64,000 nucleotides of DNA from Piscinibacter gummiphilus. GTDB lineage: Bacteria > Pseudomonadota > Gammaproteobacteria > Burkholderiales > Burkholderiaceae_C. The position numbers and the translations under genes were made by a program. Position 1 is the first letter of the stretch; each line of letters begins with the position of its first letter. Location of the stretch: the NCBI RefSeq assembly GCF_032681285.1, contig NZ_CP136336.1, positions 2,219,001 to 2,283,000 on the forward strand, written 5' to 3'. The notes beneath the pieces were generated by a model. That model worked only from the letters and a program-made list of their open reading frames with translations. It did not search any database and was not told where the DNA came from. Positions 12,321 to 24,326 of the stretch are shown here, piece by piece.

Positions 12321-12398
12321 GGTTTGTCTCCTGTGTTCTGGATGAAGAAAAGGAAGGTGGTGGTATTGGCGGAGAACAGGCGTTTTGAAATCTGCCGG

Positions 12399-13183
<785 letters not shown>

Positions 13184-13187
<4 letters not shown>

Positions 13188-14365
13188 GTCAGACGCTCCC
13201 CGGTCCAGCGACGGTAGAGCACGTCGAACACCACCGCGACGATCAGCACCTGGCCGATGATGACCATGCGCTGGCCGATGCCCACGTCGAGCAGCAAGAG
13301 GCCGCTCTCGAGGAACTGGATGATGAGCGCGCCCAACACCGAGCCGAGCACGGTGCCGCTGCCGCCCGACAGCGCCACGCCGCCGATCACCGCCGCGGCA
13401 ATGACGTAAAGCTCCATGTTCGTGCCGAGCGAGTTCGTGCCGGCGTTGAGGCGGGCGACGGAGACCACCGAGGCGATCGTCACCAGCACCGCCAGCAGCA
13501 GGAAGAGCATCAGCATCACCCGCTTCACCGGAATGCCGACGAGCAGCGCCGCCTCGGGGTTGCCGCCGATGGCGTAGACGTAGCGGCCGAAGCGCGTGCG
13601 CCGCACGATGAAGGCCATGCCCATCACGACCACGCCCCAGATGACGACGGGGATGGGCACGCCTTGCGCGGCGTCCTTGCCCGGCAGTTGGTAGGCGCAG
13701 GTGACGGCGACGAAGCCGAGCAGCATGGCCACCACGAAGGCTGCGAACGCGGCGTCGAACCACAGCGGCCGCACCGTGAAGCCATGAGCCCGCTTGCTGC
13801 GGCGGCGCGCGGCGGTGTTGAAAATCACGAGTGCCGAGAGCGCGGCACCGAGCGCCCAGCTGAGCGCGGGGCCGAGCGAGCCATCGAGCCCGCCACCGAG
13901 CGCAAGAAAGGTCGGGTCGGTGATCGGCTGCGTCTTGCCGTCGGCGATGAGAAAGGCCGCGCCGCGGAAGGACATCAGCCCACCGAGCGTGACCACGAAG
14001 GAGGGCACGCCGAGATACGCGGTGAGCCAGCCCTGGTACAGGCCGACGACGAGCGCGAGCGCCAGGCCGGCGAGCGAGGCCGGGATCCAGTGCCAGCCCG
14101 AGGTGTATTGCAGGAAGGCGATGAGCACGCCCACGCAGCCCATCACCGAGCCGACCGAGAGATCGATCTGGCGCGCCACGATGATGAGGGCGACGGCGGT
14201 CGCGACGATGCCCACCACGGCGGTCTGCTGCGCGATGTTGTAGAGGTTTTCCGGCGTGAGGAAGGTGCCGGTCAGCACGTGGAACACGACCGCCATGACG
14301 GCGAGCACCGCCGCCATGAGCGACAGCCGCAGGTCGAGTGCGCTGATCTGGAGGGGAAGGGACAT
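13184..14365 (-). CDS. xylH: D-xylose-type ABC transporter permease (XylH)
   Basis: Membrane component of a CUT2 sugar importer, with about ten hydrophobic segments and the family signature [15 protein letters not shown] early and [28 protein letters not shown] late. I chose the ATG at 14365 ([15 protein letters not shown], 393 residues, the length of E. coli XylH). An in-frame TTG at 14410 would place a 24-bp perfect palindrome inside the coding sequence, which is unlikely. It lies between the xylF gene and the ATPase gene. The pairing with XylF makes xylose the likely substrate. Confidence 0.9.
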
Positions 14366-14376
14366 GGGGCCGAACG

Positions 14377-14400
14377 AGGCGCCCGCCGCGGCGGGCGCCT
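14377..14400 (-). promoter_or_regulatory. 24-bp perfect palindrome between xylF and xylH
   Basis: AGGCGCCCGCC-GC-GGCGGGCGCCT can form an 11-12-bp GC-only hairpin in the operon mRNA, 28 bp after the xylF stop and 12 bp before the chosen xylH start. No T tract follows, so it is not a standard terminator. Such hairpins after a binding-protein gene often protect the upstream message from 3' exonucleases, so that the binding protein is made in excess over the permease, as in malE-malF. The role is inferred. Confidence 0.6.
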
Positions 14401-14428
14401 CCCTGTTCAAAGCGAGGTCGAGGGCTGC

Positions 14429-15451
14429 TTACTTGCAGGCGGCCGGAGCGGTGGCTGCGGCCACGCCCTTGCACACCACGTCCTTGCTGACCCAGCCGGC
14501 CTTGATGACCACGTCGAGGTTGCTGGCGGTGATGGCCACCGGCGCCAGGAACTTCGAGGTCATCGGCACCTTCTTCTCGCCGTCGGACCACACCACCGAG
14601 CCGTCGACCTTCTTGCCGGCGGCGAGCGTCACCGCGGCGGCAGCGGCTTCACGGCCGAGCACACGGGCGTCTTTCCACACCGAGACGGTCTGCGTGCCGA
14701 GGGCCACGCGGTTCAGTGCGGCATGGTCGCCGTCCTGGCCTGAGACGGGCACACCCTTGATGCCGCGTGCGGAGAGCGCTGCCACCACGCCGCCGGCCGT
14801 GCCGTCGTTGGAGGCCACCACCGCATCGACCTTGTTGTTGTTGCGGGTGAGGATCTGCTCCATGTTCTTCTGCGCGACCTCGGGCTTCCAGCCGTCGGTG
14901 TATTCCTCGCCGACGATCTTGATGTCGCCCTTCTTGATGGCAGCGGCCAGCACCTCACCCTGGCCGGCGCGCAGGAAGTCGGCGTTCGGGTCGGTGGGCG
15001 AGCCCTTGATCATCACGTAGTTGCCCTTGGGCTTGGCGGCGAACACACCCTTGGCCTGCAGGCGGCCGACTTCCTTGTTGTCGAAGGTGATGTAGAAGAC
15101 GCCGGGCTGCTCGATCAGGCGGTCGTAGGCGACGACCGGGATGTTGCGCTGCTTGGCCTTGGCGAGTGCCGGCACGATGGCGTCCTTGTCCATCGCGAGG
15201 ATGATCAGCGCCTTCGCGCCCTTGGCGATCAGGCCGTCGACGTCGGCCAGTTGCTTCTCGGGCGAGCCACCGGCATCGGCGCTCACGTAGCTCGCGCCCA
15301 GCTTGGCAAGCTGTTCCTTGATGGCCGCCTCGTCGGTCTTCCAGCGCTCTTCCTGGAAGTTGGACCAGCTCACGCCGACCACCGTTTGAGCGGCAGCGAG
15401 TGCTGAAAACGTTGTCAGAGCAGTGGCGAACAGTGCGTGGGTGAGTTTCAT
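14429..15451 (-). CDS. xylF: D-xylose ABC transporter substrate-binding protein
   Basis: Periplasmic sugar-binding protein of the Peripla_BP_4 family. It has a signal peptide ([20 protein letters not shown], cleavage after AAAQ). Features shared with E. coli XylF are the [13 protein letters not shown] segment, the YDRLIEQ hinge, [35 protein letters not shown] and [20 protein letters not shown]. Mature length is about 320 residues. It is the second gene of the operon, 46 bp after the ROK regulator gene, and is followed by the palindrome and xylH. Xylose specificity is inferred from sequence similarity and the xylAB neighbours. Confidence 0.93.
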   Translation of the reverse strand: MKLTHALFATALTTFSALAAAQTVVGVSWSNFQEERWKTDEAAIKEQLAKLGASYVSADAGGSPEKQLADVDGLIAKGAKALIILAMDKDAIVPALAKAKQRNIPVVAYDRLIEQPGVFYITFDNKEVGRLQAKGVFAAKPKGNYVMIKGSPTDPNADFLRAGQGEVLAAAIKKGDIKIVGEEYTDGWKPEVAQKNMEQILTRNNNKVDAVVASNDGTAGGVVAALSARGIKGVPVSGQDGDHAALNRVALGTQTVSVWKDARVLGREAAAAAVTLAAGKKVDGSVVWSDGEKKVPMTSKFLAPVAITASNLDVVIKAGWVSKDVVCKGVAAATAPAACK

Positions 15452-15497
15452 GTTGTCTCCGTGCGTTGTGATTTGCGCTCGTGGCGCGTTTGGGGGA

Positions 15498-16769
15498 TCA
15501 GGTGACGGGTCTGGGCCCGTCGGGTTCAGTCTCGAACCCGTGCCGTGACACCGATTCGAGAATCTCTGCGGACTCGTCCAGGCGTTGCAGCACCAGCGAT
15601 GCCGCGCCGCGCGCCCAGGTCTCGTCGCCGCGGTGGTGCACCACCAGCAGCTCGCGCTGGCGATGGGGAAGGGCCAGCGCTTCGTTCATCGCGCGCTGCA
15701 GCGAGCCGAGGAAGAGCTCGGTGCCTTCCTCCATGCCGTCAAGCATCACGAGCTGCGGCGCGAGCAGGTTGACCATGTTGCCCATCCAGCGGCCGAGCAG
15801 CTCGCCTTGTTGTTCGAAGATCTGGCGTGCGCGGCGGTTGCCGGCACGGGCCTGGGCGGCGAGTTCGACGTAGGCGGTCTCGATCTCGCCCGAGCCCAGC
15901 TCGCCCCCCGGCAGCAGCCCGGCCTCCTGGCCCTGGCCCACCACCGCGCTGTGGGCCACGTAGGCTTCGAGGCAGCCTTGTTTGCCGCAGCGGCAGGCGC
16001 GCCCGCCGGGCACGACCTGGATGTGGCCGAACTCGGCGGCCAGGCCCGAGTGGCCGCGGAAGAGTTCGCCATCGAGCACGAGGCCGAGGCCGAGGCCATG
16101 CTCGAGCGTGACCACCGCGACGTTGGACAGGCGCGCCGCCTGGCCGAACCATTGCTCGGCCAGCGCCAGCATGTTGGCGTCGTTCTCGATCATCACCGGC
16201 ACGCCCAGCGCGTCGGTGAGCGGGGCGGCGAGTGCGGCAGCCTCATCCTTGCGGCCGGGCTTGAGCAGCGGCGACCAGTGCACTTCGCCGCGCAGCGAAT
16301 CCACCATGCCCGGCACCGCCACACCCACGCCAGCCAGACGCTGGCGCACCTGCGGGTCGGCCGCGGCGAGGCAGGCCTTGATCTCCTTCACCAGCCGCTG
16401 CAGCAGCGCGGCCTGCGTGACGGGGGCGGAGATCGGCACCTTCAGCGTGTCGCGCACGCCACCCGCGAAGTCGACGAGGGCGAGGGTGATCTGGTGCATC
16501 GACACCTTCACGCCCACGACCCAGGCGAAGTCGGGGTTCAGCGCGAGTTCGCGTTCACGGCGGCCACTGCCGGTCGACGGGCGGGCACCGACCTCCATCA
16601 AGGCGCCGGTTTCGAGCAGCCGCCGCGTGAGCGACGACACGGCCGGCTGGCTAAGCCCCGTGGCCTGGCAGATCTCGGCACGCGACGCCGCCGGGCGCGC
16701 GAGGCGCACGGTGTGCAGCACCTGGTAGAGGTGCAGCAGCGAGATCTGCCGGGACTGGAGACGTGTCAT
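15498..16769 (-). CDS. ROK-family transcriptional regulator of the xylose operon (XylR-like)
   Basis: A 423-residue repressor-type protein. It has an N-terminal winged helix-turn-helix ([30 protein letters not shown], residues about 28-57) and a C-terminal ROK sugar-kinase-like domain. The ROK zinc motif is visible as [14 protein letters not shown] after the GHIQVVPGG segment. A typical ROK sugar contact is in EFGHIQ. It is the first gene of the minus-strand operon, so it probably represses xylF through xynB and is relieved by xylose, as Gram-positive XylR is. The operator is not identified with confidence. Confidence 0.9.
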   Translation of the reverse strand: MTRLQSRQISLLHLYQVLHTVRLARPAASRAEICQATGLSQPAVSSLTRRLLETGALMEVGARPSTGSGRRERELALNPDFAWVVGVKVSMHQITLALVDFAGGVRDTLKVPISAPVTQAALLQRLVKEIKACLAAADPQVRQRLAGVGVAVPGMVDSLRGEVHWSPLLKPGRKDEAAALAAPLTDALGVPVMIENDANMLALAEQWFGQAARLSNVAVVTLEHGLGLGLVLDGELFRGHSGLAAEFGHIQVVPGGRACRCGKQGCLEAYVAHSAVVGQGQEAGLLPGGELGSGEIETAYVELAAQARAGNRRARQIFEQQGELLGRWMGNMVNLLAPQLVMLDGMEEGTELFLGSLQRAMNEALALPHRQRELLVVHHRGDETWARGAASLVLQRLDESAEILESVSRHGFETEPDGPRPVT

Positions 16770-16812
16770 GCCGGAGCGGCCTGTTTTGCAGTGTTCGGTC
16801 GAAACAGTGCGG

Positions 16813-16841
16813 CATTTTATTTTGGCGAAGTATTATTGAAT
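16813..16841 (-). promoter_or_regulatory. AT-rich promoter/operator region of the xyl operon
   Basis: This is the only markedly AT-rich stretch in the 108-bp gap between the methyltransferase and ROK regulator genes. Read on the minus strand it contains TAAAAT at 16814-16819, a fair -10 box, about 45 bp before the regulator start. A matching -35 box is poor. It is the natural site for the operon promoter and autoregulation by the ROK protein, but no clear dyad is visible. Confidence 0.4.
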
Positions 16842-16877
16842 CAGGGCTTTCCCAGGGGCGCCGTGTGGCGCCTCTTA

Positions 16878-17750
16878 TCAGGTGGCGAACCGGCTCGGCA
16901 GGCTCGCCTGCACGATCGAGCCGAGCGTGCGCATGCGCAGCCCGCGCGGGTGCGAGTCGAAGAAGCGCGGATTGACGTTGTGGGCGTCGTGCCGGCGCAC
17001 GTCGGCGAAACCCATCGCCTGCAGCGCTGTGCGCAAAGGCTCCGGCGCGAAATGGCCGATCCACGGTTCGCCCATGCGCGCGAAGCGCCGTCGCAGCACG
17101 GCGAGCATGAGCCGCAGCAGCGGGTTGAGCGTGGCGGGGTCGTTGAGCACATCGAAGACGATGCCGCCGCCGGCCCGGGCCAGGCCGCTCAGCTCGCGCA
17201 GCGTGGCGAGCGTCACCTCGGGCGGCAGGTACATCGTGACGCCCAGCCACGAGAAGAAGGCCGGGCGCGCGGGGTCGAAGCCGGCGTCGAGCAGTGCCTC
17301 GCCCACCGACTGCCGGCCGAAGTTGACCGGCACCCAGTGCAGGTGCGCCGGCACCACGAGCCCGGCGCGTGCGAGCAACTGCCGCTTCCAGCTCTGCGTG
17401 GCCGGGTGGTCGACCTCGAAGACACGCAAGCGCGCCGCCGAATAGGGGCTGCGCAGCGCGAAGGTGTCGAGCCCCGCGCCGAGCACCACGTACTGCGTGG
17501 CGCCGTGGGCCACGGCCTCGTGGAGCGCGTCTTCGGTGATGCGGCTGCGGGCCACGAGGCTCGCGCGCACGCCGCGCAGGTAGGGGTTGTCGCCGCGGCG
17601 GCCGAGGCGTTCGAGTTCGAGCGCAGTCTCGGGCCCGAGGATGCGCAGCGCCAGCGGGTCGTCGAAGACCTTGGGCGTGTCGATCAGCTGGTGGCGTGCG
17701 CGGGCGACCGCGGCGCGGAAGGCGGTGGTGCTGGGACGATCGTCTTGCAT
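16878..17750 (-). CDS. SAM-dependent methyltransferase, leucine carboxyl methyltransferase family (TIGR00027 type)
   Basis: A 290-residue class I methyltransferase. The SAM-binding motif is QYVVLGAGLDTFALR, followed by the acidic loop VFEVDHPATQSWKR; upstream it has the family's paired-Arg segment SLVARSRITEDAL. These are marks of the leucine-carboxyl-methyltransferase-like group found in polyketide and small-molecule methylation. The actual substrate is unknown. I chose the ATG at 17750 (MQDDRPSTTAFRAAVARA); an upstream GTG extension runs into intergenic repeats. It lies between the two sugar operons with no functional link visible. Confidence 0.85.
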   Translation of the reverse strand: MQDDRPSTTAFRAAVARARHQLIDTPKVFDDPLALRILGPETALELERLGRRGDNPYLRGVRASLVARSRITEDALHEAVAHGATQYVVLGAGLDTFALRSPYSAARLRVFEVDHPATQSWKRQLLARAGLVVPAHLHWVPVNFGRQSVGEALLDAGFDPARPAFFSWLGVTMYLPPEVTLATLRELSGLARAGGGIVFDVLNDPATLNPLLRLMLAVLRRRFARMGEPWIGHFAPEPLRTALQAMGFADVRRHDAHNVNPRFFDSHPRGLRMRTLGSIVQASLPSRFAT

Positions 17751-17818
17751 GGCACGAAGCGTGAGTGGAGGTGCGGCGCATGCTAGGCAGCCGCGTGCGG
17801 CCTGCCATCCGCGGCGCC

Positions 17819-17870
17819 CACTACGCACGCGCCACTACGTGCGTCCCACTACGTGCGTCCCACTACGCGG
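17819..17870. repeat. 14-bp tandem repeat, about 3.7 units
   Basis: Units begin CACTACG: CACTACGCACGCGC, CACTACGTGCGTCC twice in exact succession, then CACTACGCGG. They lie between the methyltransferase start and the 3' end of the amylase gene. The array abuts the hairpin at 17871-17888. Function is unknown. Copy number could vary by slippage. Confidence 0.8.
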
Positions 17871-17888
17871 GAGCCCGCTTGCGGGCTC
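17871..17888 (-). terminator. Hairpin spanning the stop codon of the alpha-glucan operon
   Basis: GAGCCCGC-TT-GCGGGCTC forms an 8-bp perfect stem with a two-base loop. It includes two bases of the amylase stop codon on the minus strand. No T tract follows; the 14-bp repeat array comes next. It may stop or stabilise the 3' end of the long mal transcript. Confidence 0.45.
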
Positions 17889-19533
17889 AGGGTGTTTCGA
17901 GCAGCACCCAGTGCTGGGTGGTGGGGAACTGCACCCGGCCTTGGCGCACGATCGCGGTGTTGCCCGAGTAGGCATCGCGCACCGTGCTGCCTTCGGGGAA
18001 GACATCGCCGACGACGATGTGCTCGGCGTCGCTCGCTTCCATCGCGACGACGACACGGTCGCCGCTGACCGCATCGATGCGGCTGAAGGTATACGGCTTG
18101 TCGGCGAGCCTCTGGTGCGCGCCGCGGGCGAGCGCCACATGCTTGCGGCGGAACTGCCCGAGCTTGCGCCAGTGCACGAGCAGGCTCGCGTCGACGTTGC
18201 CCCAGTTCATGTCGGAGCGGGTGGCCTGCTGCGGGTCGCTGCTCGGTGCGGTGCCGGGCAGGCGGCGCGTCTCGTCGCCGTAGTAGATCTGCACCCCGCC
18301 CGGCGCGAGCATCAGCCAGGCGGCGCCATCGGCCAGGCGCTTGCGGTCGAAGAGCTCGGTATCGTGCGACGACAGGTAGCTGAGCGTGTTGTAGCCCGGC
18401 CGGCCGCCGAGCAGGCTGGCGTAGCGGGCATAGAGCTTCTCGGGCTGCGCATCGCGCAAGGCCGCGTTCTGGAAATCGAAGTTGATGAGCGCGTCGAAGC
18501 CGCTGTCGTGCAGCGGGTCGCGCTGCGGGCCCTTGCCCCAGTCTTCGCCGACCATCCAGAAGGGCTCGTCGTCGATCTTCTTGTCGGGGTTCGCCTTCTT
18601 CCACTCGGCGAGTGCCTTCGTCGCCGCCGTCTTCAGCTCGGCCCAGGCGGCTGGCTCCACGTGCTTGACGGTGTCGGCGCGAAAGCCATCGATGCCGTAT
18701 TCGCGCACCCACTGCGTGAGCCAGGCGACAAGGTAGCCGCGCACGGGCGTGTCGCGCAGGTCGCGGGCTCGCGTGTCGGGCTTGTCGCGCAGGAACTTCG
18801 GCAGCTTCACATGGGCCGTGCTCTCGGTGCGGAAGTCGGGCAGGAAGGCCAGTTGCTTGGTGAACTCGTCGCGCCCGCCATCGAGGTAGCTCGGCAAGCC
18901 GGCACGCACCCAGTCGCGGCCCCACCAGTCGGTGAAGGCGAAGTTGTTGTAGTCGATGAAGGAGTGGTAGTTGGCGAGCGTCGCCTTCTCGGAGCCGGGC
19001 CACAGCACCCGGAGGCCGACCTCGCGCGCGGTCTGCAGGTCGAGGTAGCCCGGGTGGTTCATCACCACGTCGAAGAGGATCCGGATGCCTTGCGCATGCG
19101 CGGTGTCGACCAGCTCGCGAAGCTCGTCGGGCGTGCCCATCGCCTTGTCGAGCACGGTGTAGTCGAGCGCGTAGTAGCCGTGGTAGGCGTAGTGCTTGAA
19201 GGCCTTGTTGCCGCCGATCACCCAGCCGTGGATCTGCTCGTAGGGCGCGGTGATCCAGATCGCGTTGACGCCGAGTTCGCGGAACCAGCCTTCCTTCAGC
19301 TTGGCGGCGAGTCCTTTCAGGTCGCCGCCATGGAAGGTGCCCACGTCGTCTTCGGGCTTGGCCTCTCGGGTGCGGCCGTAGGCGTTGTCGTTGGCCGGGT
19401 CGCCGTTGAAGAAGCGGTCGGTGACGACGAAGTAGACGATGGGGTTGTCGGCGAAGCGGGCCGGGCCTGGCGCGGCTGGCGCGGTCAGCAGGAGCACCGG
19501 CACCAGGGCCAGCAGCACCGCCAGGCGCCTCAT
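17887..19533 (-). CDS. Exported GH13 alpha-amylase family enzyme
   Basis: Alpha-glucan hydrolase acting outside the cytoplasm. The N terminus [21 protein letters not shown] is a signal peptide. The four GH13 regions are visible: [11 protein letters not shown] (I), [14 protein letters not shown] with the nucleophile Asp (II), WMVGEDWG with the acid Glu (III) and [13 protein letters not shown] with the stabilising Asp (IV). Length is 548 residues. The start overlaps the malG stop (ATGA), so it is the last gene of the mal operon. It probably produces maltodextrins in the periplasm or medium for MalEFGK uptake. It could be an alpha-amylase, neopullulanase or cyclomaltodextrinase; the sequence alone does not decide. 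Confidence 0.9.
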   Translation of the reverse strand: MRRLAVLLALVPVLLLTAPAAPGPARFADNPIVYFVVTDRFFNGDPANDNAYGRTREAKPEDDVGTFHGGDLKGLAAKLKEGWFRELGVNAIWITAPYEQIHGWVIGGNKAFKHYAYHGYYALDYTVLDKAMGTPDELRELVDTAHAQGIRILFDVVMNHPGYLDLQTAREVGLRVLWPGSEKATLANYHSFIDYNNFAFTDWWGRDWVRAGLPSYLDGGRDEFTKQLAFLPDFRTESTAHVKLPKFLRDKPDTRARDLRDTPVRGYLVAWLTQWVREYGIDGFRADTVKHVEPAAWAELKTAATKALAEWKKANPDKKIDDEPFWMVGEDWGKGPQRDPLHDSGFDALINFDFQNAALRDAQPEKLYARYASLLGGRPGYNTLSYLSSHDTELFDRKRLADGAAWLMLAPGGVQIYYGDETRRLPGTAPSSDPQQATRSDMNWGNVDASLLVHWRKLGQFRRKHVALARGAHQRLADKPYTFSRIDAVSGDRVVVAMEASDAEHIVVGDVFPEGSTVRDAYSGNTAIVRQGRVQFPTTQHWVLLETP

Positions 19534-20420
19534 CCCTTGATGCCCCCGGCGGTGAGGCCCGAGATCATCCAGCGCTGCGCGAGGATGAACACCAGCGTGA
19601 TCGGCAGGCCCGAGAGGATGGCCGCCGCCGCGAAGTCGCCCCACAGGTACTTCTGCTCGTAGAGGAAGAGATTGGAGCCGACCGCGAGCGTGAGCTTGGC
19701 CTGCTCGTTGAGCAGGATCGAGGCGACCGGGTACTCGATGATCGCGCCCACGAAGGCCAGCAGGAAGACCACCATCAGGATCGGCAGCGCCATCGGCAGC
19801 AGCACGATGCGGAAGGCCTGCCACGGTGTCGCGCCGTCGACCTTGGCGGCCTCTTCGATCTCTGCCGGGATGGTGTCGAAGTAGCCCTTGATCGTCCACA
19901 CGTGCAACGCGATGCCGCCCGAGTAGGCGAGCAGCAGCGACCAGTGGCTGTCGATGCCGAAGGTGGGGAAGACGTTGCCGATGCGGTCGAAGATGGCGTA
20001 GATGGCGACCAGCGCCAGCACGCTCGGGAACATCTGCACCAGCATCAGGCCGGTGAGCGAAGCTTCCTTGCCGCGGAACTTCATGCGCGCGAAGGCATAG
20101 GCGGCGGTGGTCGAGAGCAGCAGTGTCACGAGGCCGGTGAGCGCCGCCACCTTCACCGAGTTCCACAGCCAACGCAGCACCGGGAAGGTGGGCTGCACCA
20201 GGCTGCCGTCGGGCGCGGTGTACGACAGGCCGAGCGCGAGCATCCAGTGTTCGAGGCTGATGCGGTCGGGGATCAGGCTGCCGGTCGCGAAGTTGCCGGG
20301 CCGGAACGAGATCGACAGGATCATCAGGAACGGGAAGATCGTGACGATCACCAACCCGATGAGGAAAGCATGCGCCAGCAGCACGCGCCAGCGCTGCGAT
20401 TTGGCGACGACGATGGCCAT
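19530..20420 (-). CDS. malG: Maltose/maltodextrin ABC permease MalG
   Basis: Inner-membrane permease of the CUT1 maltose importer, 296 residues with six predicted membrane segments. The cytoplasmic EAA loop that contacts MalK is [25 protein letters not shown]. The first membrane segment is [20 protein letters not shown] and the C-terminal segment [12 protein letters not shown] is typical of MalG. It is coupled to the amylase gene by a 4-bp overlap and follows malF by 12 bp. Confidence 0.95.
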   Translation of the reverse strand: MAIVVAKSQRWRVLLAHAFLIGLVIVTIFPFLMILSISFRPGNFATGSLIPDRISLEHWMLALGLSYTAPDGSLVQPTFPVLRWLWNSVKVAALTGLVTLLLSTTAAYAFARMKFRGKEASLTGLMLVQMFPSVLALVAIYAIFDRIGNVFPTFGIDSHWSLLLAYSGGIALHVWTIKGYFDTIPAEIEEAAKVDGATPWQAFRIVLLPMALPILMVVFLLAFVGAIIEYPVASILLNEQAKLTLAVGSNLFLYEQKYLWGDFAAAAILSGLPITLVFILAQRWMISGLTAGGIKG

Positions 20421-20432
20421 CGTGTTCTCCTT

Positions 20433-21974
20433 TCAGCGGGCCGGATCGCGCGAGATCCGCGTGAACTTGATCTGCACCATCGAGATCGCCGCCACCATCA
20501 GGAAGATGACGGTGGAGACCGCGGCGGCCAGGCCGAACTGCTGGCCCGAGTCTTCGAAGGCGATGCGGTAGGTGTACGACACCAGAAGATCCGTGGTACC
20601 GGCGGGCACGGTGGTGTCGAGGAAGTCGGGCCGACCGCCGGTGAGCAGGGAGATCAGCACGAAGTTGTTGAAGTTGAAGGCGAAGGCGGCGATCAGCAGC
20701 GGCGTGAGCGGCTTGATCACGAGCGGCGCGGTGATGCGGAAGAAGTTGGTCAGCGGCCCGGCACCGGCCACCGCCGAGGCTTCGTACAGGTCGGCGGGGA
20801 TGGCGCGGATGAGGCCCATGCACACCAGCATCATGTAGGGATAGCCCAGCCACACGTTGACGATGAGCAGCATCGCCTTCGCGAGCGTCGGGTCCGAGAA
20901 CCAGGTCGGGCGGATGCCGAACAGCGCATCGAGGATCAGGTTGATCTCGCCGAAGTTGTTGTTGAAGAGCCCGCGGAAGACGAGGATGGAGATGAAGCCC
21001 GGCACCGCATACGGCAGGAACAGCAGCACGCGGTAGACGCCCTTGAAGCGCAGCGCGTCCCAGTTCAGCAGCACTGCGAGCAGCATGCCGAGCGAGGCGG
21101 CGAAGAGCACGGTGAGCGCGGCGAAGGCGACCGTCCACACGAAGATGCGCAGGAAGGGCTCGCGGAAGGCGGGCTCCGTGAAGATGCGGCGGTAGTTGTC
21201 GAAGCCCACGCCGACCTGGAAGCCGGGGGTCACGCGCTCGCCATTGGCCTTCTCGTAGAAGCCCGTTTGGTGATTGGCCTTGAGCAGCTCGCCGGTGCGC
21301 TTGTGGACGAGCACGCCGGGTTCGCGCTGTTCGTAGACCTTCTCCAGGCCGGAAAACTGGCGCAGGCCCGTCATCACCACCTGGCGGCCACCGGGCAGCT
21401 CGAAGGTCAGGGCCTTGAGAGCCGCCTGACGCTGGATCACGTCGCGCAGGGGCAGCGGCTCGCCGAGCGGCAGCTTCACCTGCGGTGCCGGCTCGACCGC
21501 GAGCTTGAGCGGTGCGGTGTTCTTGAGTGCGAGCGGCCCGGAAACCCAGGCCTTGGATTCCTCATCGGGATCACTCAGGCGGACGCGGAACTCGGGGCCA
21601 TCGGCATGCAGCGTGAATGCGAGCGGGTCGCCTTCGGCGGGCGCGGTCTCGTCGAGGTGGTACTGCGTGGCCCGTTGGAAGCTCAGCAGGTTGGCCGAGC
21701 TGTAGTTGGTGAAACCGATGCCGATGGTGTAGAGCATCGGGAACACCACGAACACCATCGCTGCCGCAATGCCCGGGAAGAGATAGCGCCACGCGTAGAA
21801 GCGTGGCGAGGTGTAGAGCCACGCCGCGAGCGCCGTGATGAAGAGGAGGGTGGCGGCCAGCAGCGTCTGGCCCGCGGCGTGGACCACCACCACGATGTAG
21901 AGCGCGGCCAGCAGGGCCGCGATCAGGAGGAGCGGGCCGAACCAGCGCGGCGAGTTTTTCTTGTGTGTCGGCAT
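20433..21974 (-). CDS. malF: Maltose/maltodextrin ABC permease MalF
   Basis: Membrane partner of MalG. With the ATG at 21974 (MPTHKKNSPRWFGPLLL) it has 513 residues, almost exactly E. coli MalF, including the large periplasmic P2 domain (roughly residues 95-275, with FELPGGRQVVMTGLRQF). The P2 domain is diagnostic of enterobacterial-type MalF. The EAA loop reads EASAVAGAGPLTNFFRITAPLVI. It follows malE by 20 bp. The P2 domain docks MalE in the characterised transporter. Confidence 0.95.
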   Translation of the reverse strand: MPTHKKNSPRWFGPLLLIAALLAALYIVVVVHAAGQTLLAATLLFITALAAWLYTSPRFYAWRYLFPGIAAAMVFVVFPMLYTIGIGFTNYSSANLLSFQRATQYHLDETAPAEGDPLAFTLHADGPEFRVRLSDPDEESKAWVSGPLALKNTAPLKLAVEPAPQVKLPLGEPLPLRDVIQRQAALKALTFELPGGRQVVMTGLRQFSGLEKVYEQREPGVLVHKRTGELLKANHQTGFYEKANGERVTPGFQVGVGFDNYRRIFTEPAFREPFLRIFVWTVAFAALTVLFAASLGMLLAVLLNWDALRFKGVYRVLLFLPYAVPGFISILVFRGLFNNNFGEINLILDALFGIRPTWFSDPTLAKAMLLIVNVWLGYPYMMLVCMGLIRAIPADLYEASAVAGAGPLTNFFRITAPLVIKPLTPLLIAAFAFNFNNFVLISLLTGGRPDFLDTTVPAGTTDLLVSYTYRIAFEDSGQQFGLAAAVSTVIFLMVAAISMVQIKFTRISRDPAR

Positions 21975-21994
21975 GGCCCGCGGATCGTCGAAGC

Positions 21995-23188
<1,194 letters not shown>

Positions 23189-23229
23189 GCTTTCTGTCTC
23201 CTGGTTGTGATGGGGTCTTTTGGCAAGGG

Positions 23230-24315
<1,086 letters not shown>

Positions 24316-24326
24316 GGATCGGGACC

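Noticed and set aside
14366..14410. TTG start at 14410 for the xylose permease
   Set aside because: It would add 15 residues encoded largely by a perfect palindrome; the ATG at 14365 gives the family's usual length.
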